DNA of 64,000 nt from Chaunax sp. Z400 (taxonomy: Eukaryota; Chordata; Actinopteri; Lophiiformes; Chaunacidae). The stretch covers positions 26,388,150-26,452,149 of the forward strand of contig CM075197.1 of assembly GCA_037577475.1 (NCBI GenBank), given 5' to 3'. A model generated the notes under the pieces. The model was not told the origin of the DNA. It ran no database searches and saw nothing but the letters and a program-made list of their open reading frames with translations. A program made the position numbers and the translations under genes. Shown here piece by piece: positions 23,450-35,500 of the stretch. Positions within the stretch are counted from its first letter, which is position 1. Each line of letters opens with the position of its first letter.

Positions 23450-25950
23450 CACTCTGACACAGGCAAAATCACTGAGGTATGCAGGGAGACAGGAAATATG
23501 TGTTTCCTAAAGGCTTTTACCAATTAGCAATTTTCCCTCTAAAAAAAAAAACTTCCTGGCTTTAGTTTCTGCACCACAACAGCCGGCGAGGAAGATGAAA
23601 CTAATACCCCAATTCCTCCCAGCCTTAATCAGCACTCAAGGCCCCATTAGCTCCCTCAGATATGGAGAGTGTTATTAATGTGTCCATTTGGGTGCTGCCC
23701 CTGAGAGAGGAAATGGAGGAGAGGCGTAATGGGTCTCAGCGAAGAAATGGAAAACCCTGCTGCTCTGCCCCGCCTCTCCCCGCAGGACCCCGCCTTCTCT
23801 GAAATCCCTAAGTTGTCCTGATGGTATATGTCATTATTATCGTAATCACTGCCAGTGCATAATAGCATTTCCCATGAGAGATGATGAGAGGTGGTTGCAG
23901 CTCAGAAGCAGCATGATGCTCCTCTGGAGATATTAGGATGTGATTCCAGATCGTGTGGTTTGCGACTAATAGTCGATTCCTATTAGCTTTGCCACAGCGG
24001 CCGCTACTCTAACTGGGCTGCAGTTAAAGTGGGACTGAGTGTCACCAGTGGACACACAAACGTTCTACCATAAATATGCAGAAGGTACAACACTGACAGA
24101 CTTACAGAAGGTCTGTGATTTAAAGGTTTCCTTAAAAGGCTTCGTTAAATATTCTTGATACAAATTATTACCTGAGATTGATAATAAAAATATATGATAA
24201 TGTATATGAATATATTCTGCATTCTCAGGAGATGAATCAGCCTTCTGGCAGGAGATGACCTGATGCTCATTATTCTTATCTCAGTGAGAACTACGACCAC
24301 AGCCTAAAAGCTTAAAATGGCCGGTGAGATCGTGATGTCATGTTTGGAGGATTGTGGTGGAGCATGTCTCCCTCCAGTGGTTGGTGGAGATGAAGATGGA
24401 GGTTAATGGGACTGATCCAGCAGAGCCCTTCAGTTGTTCTCCTCTTCAGATGGACCAGAAATAGTGACGTACAGTAAGGTCACTCAGAGAGCGCCAGCCT
24501 CCGCCAAGGCAGCTCAGCTCATTATGTCATCGACCCTCATCATGTGACTCCTGGACCGTGAAAACCTGCCCCTAGAATCTGGATCACATTGGTATCATTA
24601 TTAGTTTGATAGTTATTCTAGAAAAAATAGATTTCTCTGATGGTGGTTTTCTGCAGGATCTAGATCAGGAACTTTTGAAGATAAATTTGACAGAACAGCC
24701 CAAGTCCCACCCTATTATCCTCTAGGGAGAAAATCACATGTGCATTCAATTTTCACCTTTAGAGTTGATGTGATTACCGATGTCTGTTTGGTTTTTTGTT
24801 TGTTTGTTTGTTTGTTTGTTGTTTGTCTACAGTAGATCTAGAAAAGTTGTCAGTGGATTTTTATTATGAAATTTTGAACCAAGGAGGAGATGATAAAATT
24901 TTGAGTTGGATCCAGATGTGGATTCTGGAGCACTTTTTCACTTTCTTCAACATTGTGAGATAGAGCGTAAACAAAAAAACAAACATTTTTGCCACATATC
25001 ATGAAAAATAATAATATTTGTCAATCAAAATAAAAATATCCAGGAATGGAAACTCAGATCTAGTCAGATCCAGATTTGTATTACCCGGATAAGCGTGATT
25101 AGAATACATTAGAATATATTTTACTAATTAAATGATGGATATAAAAAAAATGTTTTCCTCTTTTCTATTATATTTAGCATTTTTTTATGATTCCAACCAG
25201 TTTCAACCCAGCTTGTTGTTATTGTTTGGCCTGTCTGGACATTAAACTTTAAATGTCCTCCTCTGTAATGAAAATCCTCATTCTCATGCTAACTAACCTT
25301 AGTTTTACCTCCATGCTACATTAATGGCTTCACACCTTCACAGACGTGTTAACACCTGATCGAGGCCTTAGCAGGTCGCACGCGCACGTACGCTCGCGCG
25401 CACACAGTCCCTCAGTGTTTACAAACAAATGTCCTACAGATGGCAGGCTCCTTCAGCAAGGCCTGCAGACGTGACCGTGCGTGACACACCTGCAAGCCCC
25501 GGCAAGACAACAAGACGTCGGTCTGCCTGTCAGTCAATGCAACGAGATGTGTTTGCATCGATTAGATTGTTTTATAGATAGCTAACCTCATCATTATAAA
25601 GTAACAAGATGCTGCAAAGGGGACAGTGTGCGAAACCAGGCATGGATTCTGTAGTGGAGGAGGAAGACCATCATATCCAGCCTTTACGCTACTGCGACGT
25701 GGAGACTGAATTCAGCTGGATGCTGCAAAATAACCACATTCACGTAGTTATTTCTTCATTTAAATGTCGGATTAGTCGATGATATCGATGCATGACCATA
25801 AGTTATCGATAATATTTCACTGTGTTGATTATTATGATTGAAGGCACGTGTAAACTCGCTGGTCCTGTGTGATGAAAAATGTACACACCGCTTCTTACTT
25901 TCCCCCAAGCAGCATATGCACATATTGCTACTCGACAACCGACCTTGAAT
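23450..25950. other. Intergenic region before foxk2
   Basis: No gene is recognised. It contains two pieces of the dispersed TGTT/ACAA-tailed repeat (24478-24700 and 24775-24965), with a (TTTG)n run at 24797-24826, and a CA/CG-rich stretch near 25378-25405. The - strand frames here are short and featureless. Confidence 0.55.
24478..24965. repeat. Dispersed repeat, two adjoining pieces in opposite senses
   Basis: The first piece (CCAAGGCAGCTCAG, GTGACTCCTGGACC, GAAAACCTGCCCCTAGAATC, ATGGTGGTTTTCTGCAGG) is closely repeated at 60093-60340. The second piece has the (TTTG)n run followed by AGTGGATTTTTATTATG and GTTGGATCCAGATGTGGA, the reverse sense of the copies with ACAA tails. Nothing is encoded. 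Confidence 0.6.
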
Positions 25951-25959
25951 GTGTCCTCG

Positions 25960-26267
25960 GATTAATTCTCACACGTGATTGGTCGCAGCCGCGGCGCTGC
26001 ATCAACTTCCTGGATTTCTATTGGTGAAACACGCTGTCGGTAACGTCATACCCGTGTCCTCATCTGTTTGGTTGGATCTCTCCGCTACCCTTTCTCTCGG
26101 CGGTGGGTCGGAGCCGCTGTCCCTGGCTTCGCATGTTCCCCTCTAAATTCCTGTTTTGAATTTTATGCCCCTCTTATTGATTTGCCTCTGAAAGGCCAAA
26201 GTCGGGCTTCTGTTCACCATTATTTTATTTGTCCCAATATTTCTTGTTTAGAGACTTAAACACAAAC
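25960..26267 (+). promoter_or_regulatory. foxk2 promoter and 5' UTR
   Basis: This is a TATA-less, locally GC- and CpG-richer stretch directly upstream of the foxk2 start codon. Two ATTGG (inverted CCAAT) boxes lie at 25978-25982 and 26020-26024. A CRE-like TAACGTCA follows at 26041 and an ETS-like CTTCCTGG at 26006. The layout fits a broadly expressed gene. The transcription start is not determined. An in-frame TGA at 26178-26180 closes the foxk2 frame upstream of the ATG. Confidence 0.55.
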
Positions 26268-26560
26268 ATGGCCGTAGTAAGCGGATCGTCTGGGCCGGTT
26301 GCCCGGCTCGAGGGCCGTGAATTCGAATACATGATGAAAAAGCGTTCGGTGACCATCGGTCGGAACTCGTCTCAGGGCTCCGTGGATGTGAGCATGGGTC
26401 ACTCCAGCTTCATCTCGCGGAGGCATTTGGAGATATTCACCGCCAGCGACGACGGCATCGGCAGCGGAGATTTCTACCTGAGATGTCTCGGTAAAAACGG
26501 GGTGTTTGTAGACGGAGTGTTCCTCAGACGGGGCGCCCCTCCTCTGCAGCTGCCGCGAAT
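26268..26560 (+). CDS. foxk2: foxk2 coding exon 1
   Basis: It encodes the start and most of the FHA domain (residues 1-97 plus two bases of codon 98). The donor is GAAT followed by GTAAGT. The mammalian Ala/Gly-rich leader is absent; the frame upstream is closed by TGA at 26178. Confidence 0.95.
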
Positions 26561-29500
26561 GTAAGTTTCCTCTCGGCGAACATGTGGATGCTAACGCTAG
26601 TAGCCAGCCAGCTAAAGTTAATAGTTAAAAACATTGGTCTGAAGGATGTGGGGGCCACGTGTTTTTTTAGCATGTTAGCAAGAACTCCACATCCTGTTCC
26701 ATATGTCATTTTCTTTGTTTACATATTTGTTGGCAACTGTTTATCAGCCGCCTGCCCTTACTCCTCATTACCCCCTGTTAGCTTTAGCCGCATACCACAG
26801 TGGAGCCGCCTAGCCAAAACAACTAGCTCATAGCTATGTGGACGCTGTTGTTGATATTGAGGAGTGGTGTTTTTTTCTATCACGTGGCCTGTTTACTGAG
26901 AAATGTTTATCTCGTGATACTGTAAACATTCACCCTTGTTGTCATGCAAACATGCTAGGTAGCATTTAGCTCAAAACTCTCTGTATTTGTGAATGGAGCT
27001 GCTCTCGAACCCTAAACGTAAACAAACCAGTCCGTCACCGCCCTGCCGGCTCACAGCGGCAGAGCCCGCGGGACCTTTGGCCTCTATTCAAACAGCCAAA
27101 GTATGCTGGCAAGTGTTTTACAGCCAGAAACAGCCAACATCAACAACTGAACAAGAATTTGCCCGTCATTTCTAAAGTAATAGTAGTCAGAGAGGCTGTT
27201 CTGTAGTCCCGTTGTGAGACTTCCTGCACGGTTTAACGTGTTGTGAAATGTGCTGCTCTCCAAACAAGCATTCATCACACAGGAGGAATCCATAACCTGG
27301 AATGAACTGTAATAATGCATCTGTTTTATAGTAAACGTGCTGCTTGGTTTGGATGTGAGCCATGCTTGGATGGCGATAATCATACAGATAAAGATAGAAA
27401 TAAATAAGTAATATAGTCATAAGTTACATGTAGTAGTGCTGAAATGATAATTTCATCAATAGAAAATCAATCTCCAATCAATTTATAATTGGTTAATAAT
27501 TACCCAGATGTCTTTGTTGGTTTGTTTAGGGCTGCAGGATGTTGGCAAAAACTGACATTACAATATTTATTTTTTTCTGCAAGATATATTACGATATTAC
27601 AAAGTCTGATAGTTTAGTACCAGATGATTTGAATAGCTCTCCTTTGTACCGGATTGAACTCTTGTAAGCGACGAGGCCGGTCAGTCATGTCTGACTAATA
27701 ATAATAATTATAATGATGATAATAAAATAGCTCAGTCAAACCGGAGATATTTCAAAGTCATATCAGACTACTTTTGTAGGTTAGTCATGGAGAATTAGAA
27801 TCATGAGGGTTTTCCTTTTGTATGAAGTACCAAAAAGTTTAACCTGACATGTTTGGATTCATTTGACTTAGGCTTACAGACTGAACATTGCACGTCCTGC
27901 GATGTCACTATTGCACATACGCACATTGCGTTGTCGACGCTGAAACGATAAATTGTGTTGCCCTAGTTTTGGTAGACGTAGAGCAGAAACAATTATTCTG
28001 AAGGACAAAATGTTCTGCAGCGACTTTGCAAATAATTTTCATCATTTAAGTCATTTATATAACAAAAAACAGCAAATATCTCCATCCAAATTTTAACATT
28101 TTACTTTTGCCTTTTACATCATTGTATATTGAGTATCTTTTTGTTTTTGATTGGTCGGTTGGACAAAACAAGCTATTTTGTTCAAGCTGCCATTAATAGT
28201 TGTAAAATAGAGGGGGGAAAATTAATTTTGGTGATCAATACTTTCAGTCATTTTTCAAACAAAAATATATAATATTTGCTGGTTTCAGGTTCTTAAATGT
28301 AAGGAATTGCTGCTTGTATTTTGTTTATCTTTGTTTTTGACTGTTGTTTGGACTAAAAGGAACAATTTGATTACATGATTTTGGGCTCTGGGAAATTATA
28401 GATTAATTATGAAAATAATCAGAATTTAATTAAAATGAAAATAGTAATTAGTAGTATTTTTGTCACTGTGATCAGAAGGAAAATATAACTTCTGTTTTCT
28501 TAATCAGTTGTAAAAGGTAATGGACAGATTCAATGACCATGGGAATAGTTAGTTAGTTTCATGTGTCAGATATTCACTGATAACCAAAGAAGAAACCAAA
28601 TGTACCAGTTTACATTTGACCAGGCAGATTTCTAAATTTGCTGCAGTTTATTGAGTAAACTGATGTTTAATGCAGACAAACATGAAGCCTTTTGCCAACA
28701 CCAGCCAGACTTCCCACCCTTCTCTCAGCTATTGTGCAATCCCTCAATGTGAAACCATTTTTTATATTCCACACAAAGAAAATGCTTGTTTTGACTTGAT
28801 GCAATATCTGCACACTAAACTTTTTTTTTCTTTTTTTCTTTTTGTGACTCAGAAATATTTCCTGCAGCTGAACATTTTTGTGGTGTTTGAGGGTGATCGT
28901 TAAAATCGGTTTCTGCTCCGCTCTTAGCCACATCATACCAGCGCTTTTCGTTATTCCAATGCACCACGAGAAATGAGCAAACGGCGCTTTTCATGTTCTC
29001 GTATTGATCGGACCGACTGCCAATACAGAGCTTTTAATCAGCAGCAGTCTTTACTACATGTGCTCCATACGTAGACACTAGCTATAGTGTGGGCTCACAT
29101 GCTTTACTGTAATCCTCCTCTTCATCGACCCTCCGTGATGAGACGGCTGAGAGAGGTGGCAGAGCCGTGGCTCAGGGGGCAACTCGGATGTTTTCCAGGG
29201 ATTCCTCTTTGGTTACGTAAACAGCCTTCCCATCCACTGCTCTTCCTCTTTTCTTTTGTTTACATTCTTTTTCTTTTTTTAAAGCAGGGTGTGTAGGGGG
29301 GTGAAAGTTGTCACTAGAGCCCACCCTGTTTGTTGTCAGCCTCACAGCCTAGCAAGCAGAGCAACTGTGTGTTTGTGTTTTTGGAGCTCAGGCCTCATTG
29401 TTCAAACAGGAGAAAAACGCTGGTGGATTAAAAAAAAAAGAGAAAAAAAGGCTTCAATGAATGCAGGCTTTGATTCTCAACAACATGGACACAGCCTTCC

Positions 29501-32500
29501 ACACCAACAGTGTTTCCACTAGGTTTATCAGTTAGGAGGGGCGGTCAGGGTTGGGAAAACCCACATATTTTGTCCTGGTTTGCACTTTGAGGTCGACGTT
29601 TGTCCATCTTTGGTTTTGGGGAAGTTTTTATTGCATGTAACGTAACGACTTCATCCTCAACTCAGGTTACTTTCACTCAACCCGTCTCCTCTACTCTGCT
29701 CTGTGTGTCTGTGTGTGAAGCATGGATAAGCCACACCCTCAGTAGGAAGACCAGACCAGAGCAGAGCAGAGGAGAGTCGAGTCATTGATTAGACAATGGC
29801 TCAGTTTAGACAATCCTGGTTTTTATCCAGGATGAAAGTGCGGAGCACAGGAAGAACACATATTTTCCTGCAGCGTTTTTATCCTGTTAGCAGGATTACA
29901 CGAAAGCTACATGAGTGATATTTATGATATGTGGGCCATGGAAGAAATCATAACATTTTTGGATTGGATCCAGATAAAAGGGCACATCCATTGCCAGAAC
30001 CCTGGGGACTGTCGTAGAATTTTTCTGAGCCAGATTGATCATATTGAGATGATCTGGTTGGCCAACAGTCTCCATTACCTTGAGGACACCAGGTTTTAAA
30101 AAGTTAGTTTAAAACCTGATTTAAAGGAAACGTTTGAGGGAGTGGCCATCTGTTTAAAAAATCCCCTAATAAACTAATATGTAATGTAACACACTGTATA
30201 CACAGTCCTCACTATTGCTTAACAAAGGAGCTCTAATGTGTGACAGCTGAGCCTGTTTCTGTTGGGACCAGCGTACAGCATGGAGAACCACAGGCAGGAG
30301 TATAAAAGAACACGGTTGTGTTTGATATTTTATCATGTTCTGATATATTTAGATATCTCTGACCCCACTCTGTCAGTTAAAACACAGTCACCAGATATTG
30401 AGAACGGCTCTGATGCTATTTAAGGATCTTCTGCAGCTTTATCAGATCGACAGAGAAGTCTCTACCCTTCCTGAAAGGGTTCTTGGAGGCCACATAATGC
30501 ATAAAGAACGCGCCTCCCTGTACCAGGCTGGCTCCAGGAAGTGTTCCAGTCTCCTCCTGTGAGCTGCTAAGCTAATTTGAGATTCTCTCAGCAGATGCCA
30601 GCTCTGTGAGGGCATGACAAAAAACCCTGCAGTGCCTGGTACTCAACTGAATGAAAACCAACATGTTCCTGCTCCGTCTCCAGGATGTCATTCACCCTGA
30701 TTCTAGCTGTGGTTTTTTTAAGCATTATTTATTATCCAAAACCAAAGACATTCAATTTACAGACAGAAAAGCAGCAAATGCTCACATTTTAGAAGCTGGA
30801 AAAACAAATATTTACCATCTTTAGTGTTTCCCCCACCATTCATTTGAATGGTAGGGTCCGCTCCTTCAACGCGACCTCCCGCCCCGCCAAAACAAAGGCA
30901 CGGAATATTTTATTATGGAATTTACATAATTCATATGTGCACTCGTTTCATTTTAGCAGAGCATCAGCGTCTCTTATGTGTTTCGCTGTCCTGATCAATG
31001 ACTCGACTCTCCTCTGCTCTGGTCTGGTGTTCCTACCGAGGGCGTGGCTTTATCCATGCTTCACACACAGACACACAGAGCAGAGTAGAGGAGACAGGTT
31101 GAGTGACAGTAACCCGAGTTGAGGACAAAGTCAGTACATTACATGAAATAAAAACTTCCCCAAAACCAAAGATGGACAAACATTGATCCCAAAGTGCAGC
31201 TTCTCTGCTGCACCGATAGTTAGAAGAATCGGCGTACAGGATTGGACGGATCACAGCTGAGACTGCACTGTAAGCACGTTTTATATTTACCACCCATAAT
31301 TTAGGCCTGTCCACCATTGAAGCCGCCACTCCTACCCAGAACATCAGCAGCAGCTCTGCTCTGAGCTTCAGGCCTCTGCAGGATAGTAAAGCAGGGCTAT
31401 CTGATAAATCTGCTCTTTGCTGCTTCTATTGAAGAGTTCCAGACGGGGTTGGGAGGAAAGAGGGAGTCTCATCAAGTCCTTTAATGCACTTACACACTGT
31501 CAGCCAGATAATCAGCACATGGTTCCGTCATCTGCGGACGATTGACCGACACTTTAAAATCTCCTTCCTGTTTCTCTTTGCAGGTGCACCTTCAGGTTCC
31601 CCAGCACAAACATCAAGATCACCTTCACGGCTCTGTCCAGCGGCAAGAAAGTGAAGCGCGAAGCTCCAGAGTCCCCAGTGAAACCGGTGCAGCCCCAGAT
31701 TTCTCCCTTGACCATCAACATTCCAGACAACATCGCTCACCTGATGAGCCCCCTGCCATCGCCCACCGGCACCATCAGGTACGCAGCACTGCAGATTATC
31801 ATCCAGGCAGGAAGGGCCTCAGACTGGACGGCTCATGAGATGAACGTGACGTTTTACATGTGCGTCGAGCAGCTGTTTGTAAACAACAAAACAACAAGGC
31901 ACAGTTGGTTTTCTTCTTTGAGTTAGCTGCTAACCGCTATCAGCTGCTTTTTAAATCATGTGCCTTGTCCTGTCCTGCCTCTGCTTCCGGCTCGCATGTT
32001 TGTACAGATTTACGATTCCGTTCTGTCGCATCCTCTGCTGCCGCCAGAGAGGCAGCGCAGCAAGGCTACCATCATCGCGTTTACACAGAACGGCGGGGTG
32101 GAATTCAGGCGCTCACAGTCCCGCCTTGGAACAGGCTGTTTCCACCCCCTTAAGTGAGGCTACACTTTTTCCAAACTGGACCCAAACGACATTCTTGTAA
32201 TGAATGAAGGCGACACAAGACGTCTAAAGGCCCATTTATGCTCTACGTTAAAGACGGAGCCCTTTGTACGTCTTCTGCGTTCATTCTGCACGTAATCGGA
32301 CACGTTTTCGGAGAGCTTACGGAAACGGACGAGACGGACAAAACGGCACAATACCACTGGAAAAGGATGATGGCACGCCATATTTGGGCAAGTCCTTACC
32401 AACATGCTGTTTAGGCCACTAAAAGAGTGTGAGAAACCAACAACGCATGAATTGGATGCTGTTTATGGTAAATATTCCAGTAAGCGGGCAGCACTGGTGT

Positions 32501-35500
32501 CGTCCTCTTTGGATGAGTTGTTGTGGTGTACTGTTGTCCTCTGTTGTTTATTAGTGATCCTTTTGACAGTTATTTATATTTTTCTATAATTCAGTGTTGT
32601 GCTGAAATGGAGCGTTATCCTCCAGCTCCTCTTTAATAACACAAACTATATTTTTTTTATTACAGAGAGTAAAGTACAGAAACAAAATAAACAGTTTAGT
32701 AACCAACGCTACTTTTTGTACTTTCTTTAATCCTTAAATAGCTTTTTTTGTGTTAGTTTCTTAGTGCTTGATGTCAAACATCAAACACCTGTCTCCATGG
32801 TGATAAATAATGTGATCATTTCACCAGAAGAAGACTTAGTGACCATCCATACTGTAAAAGCACAGTTTCAGTTCACGGAGGTAAGAAGTCACCCCCCCGC
32901 CCGCCTCACCCTTCTGACCTTCAGGTGTCAGCTGACCTCGCCCTCACCCCTGTGTGGGGGATCAGCTTCGGCTTAGTTCAGTGACTGTAGGCTCAGAGAG
33001 GAAGGTGGCTCCATGTCAGACTCTTTAGATCCTGTCAAGCCCTGATCGCAGCCATCTGGCTGAGAAGAAGCAGGTTTCCTCTGCCTCACTGGGCTCATCT
33101 GAAGGTTACCTGAGAAACAGGTTTACAGTAATGAGAGGAGCAGCAGGTGTAGCCCACGTCCCTAACATCCTCTTTGTTTGCTTTACCAACGTCTCCAGAC
33201 TCCCCTGAGCGTTCAGATACACATTAAATATGGAAATGATCCTTTACACGACGTCTCTTCATCCCCTGCTTATTCAGTCAATTATGTGGTTAATTAGATT
33301 TCAATGCGTTGTAGCTTTAGGCCTGATTGTGTGGCTCCTGATGCGACTGCAGCATCTCCAGACTGATCTGTATAAAGTCGACGGAACGCGTGCCACCGCA
33401 GCACAGACTGCGGATCAGCCGAGCCGCTGTGGCTACTTATAGTCCAGGTTTAAGCACTTAAATACGAACCTATTTGTGTAAATGTCCTGTCGGCTAACCG
33501 TCCTGTGTTTTTTCCCGCAGCGCTGCTAACTCCTGCCCCTCCAGCCCGCGAGGCGCCGGCTCGTCAGGCTACAGGATGGGCGGCCGCATGGTCAGCTCTG
33601 CAGAGCTGCAGCTAATAAACGATAACTCTCAGCCCGAGAACGACAAAGACGCCTCCGGAGGGGACAGTCCCAAGGTGAGAGCAGGAGAGAGAGGAGACAG
33701 TTTATTCTGTTCAACGTTTCATGACTTATTTCACGTCGTCACTGGCCTCCGGTACACACCAACATACTGGTTCAGACTGTTGACAGACAACATTTCAGAC
33801 ACAATAACTCATTTGCTGTCTTTCAGTGTCTGTTTTTTTGGCTACTCATGAACACAAAGTGAGCTAAAAGGAAGTCTCTCATATTCTAATCTAACCAGGA
33901 GGCCAGTCGAGTCACCCAACAGTTCTTCTTAATGAAATTAAAACTAAAACTAATACAAATTATTAAGGTTATTAACCTAACCTTTGATACAAACTGCATC
34001 ATGATAAAGAATTTCCGAAACGTGATGCTTGAAAAATAAAGTACAATTTAAAATCTGTGATTCACATTTTTAAAAATTCCCAAATATTGTTATTTTAGAT
34101 TAAACATAATAAAAAATATTCTAAATAGTAAATATGTGGTGCATTTCCTGTATTTTCTGTGCATGGAATTTCAGAACAGGAATTTTGCAATATGAAAATT
34201 CACTGTAATCCTGCTAACAAACAACAAAACACCAGCAAACAAACATCAGTGAAAACATAACTTCTGTGGTGAAGGTAGGAATAATAAATAACAACAAAGG
34301 GTTATTGATTGTTTTTGGACCAATTCCTTGAACGACGTTCCAAAAACAATTTGTTTCTCTGGGATTCTGATCCCTGAACTCGTGTCTCAGGAAATACCCA
34401 GCACCAATCCAGTCCCAGTGGTACCAGTACCAGGCGTCTGTGGTCCTGGTCCTCATCATAAATGTTTCTCCTCCACTCCACAGGATGACTCCAAACCTCC
34501 GTACTCCTATGCACAGCTGATCGTCCAGGCCATCACCCTGGCGACGGACAAGCAGCTCACACTAAACGGAATCTACAATCACATCACAAAGAACTACCCG
34601 TACTACAGGACCGCAGACAAGGGCTGGCAGGTGAGTTGTGTCCTGGTGGAGGACAGACCAGTTCTTTTCCCCAGAAACGCTCTCAGCTCAGTGATGAACT
34701 CCTCTGCTGCAGAACTCGATCCGTCACAACCTGTCGCTGAACCGGTACTTCATCAAAGTGGCACGTTCCCAGGAGGAGCCGGGCAAAGGCTCGTTCTGGA
34801 GGATAGACCCGTCCTCGGAGGGGAAGCTCATCGAGCAGGCCTTCAGGAAACGACGGCCCCGGGGCGTCCCCTGCTTCAGGACCCCACACGGACCCCTGTC
34901 CTCCAGGTCATGTTCCACCTACACCGGCACACGGTCCTGATTCAGGACTGTGTTTGTCTGATAATAATCACAATCAGCTTTACTGGCCAAAATAAGTGAA
35001 AGATAAAGTTTTACCTCTCAAACAGGAAGTGTAGCTCAAAGCGCTTCACAACAAAAGTACGACGGTTTAGTCAAAATACAGAAAACAACAACAACAAAAA
35101 CCAGATTTAAATAAGAGGTGTTTTCCTTTTTGTGGCCAAAAAGGCAGGAGTGAAATTTAAAAAAAATATTTTTTTTATTTTATTTTATCAAATAACCACT
35201 CGTTTTTTTTTTGTTTTTTTTAAATGGACCACAGAAGCTACCAAACATTGACAAAGTTTTCCCAAAGTATCAGTTTTAATAAGAAGTAACCAAATCCGTC
35301 TTTACTGGTACGTCTAATATTTACCAGTAAATCGGTTTTATTGTGCAGCCTTAATATTTAAAAGGGTCACATCACACCAGATACAACGCTTGAACTGATC
35401 CTGACCTTTTTCCAGTTCCCTCCATACTGAACAGCCGTCACAGCTGCCTCTCCTCTGAATACCAGTATTAACCAATACTACCAGTTTTTACGGGAGAGTG

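Larger units (their letters stand above)
26561..31583 (+). other. foxk2 intron 1
   Basis: This is the largest intron (about 5 kb). It holds a nested group of DNA transposons at 27430-28470, a dispersed repeat at 29880-30090 and two oppositely oriented copies of the hAT-like element (29508-29800 and 30822-31200). Frames in the intron are not conserved coding sequence. No additional exon is evident. Confidence 0.8.

Noticed and set aside
34328..34999. 223-codon frame running through foxk2 exon 4 and its introns
   Set aside because: It is exon 4 read through both neighbouring introns; the forkhead sequence continues only when the 82-bp intron after GGCTGGCAG is removed.
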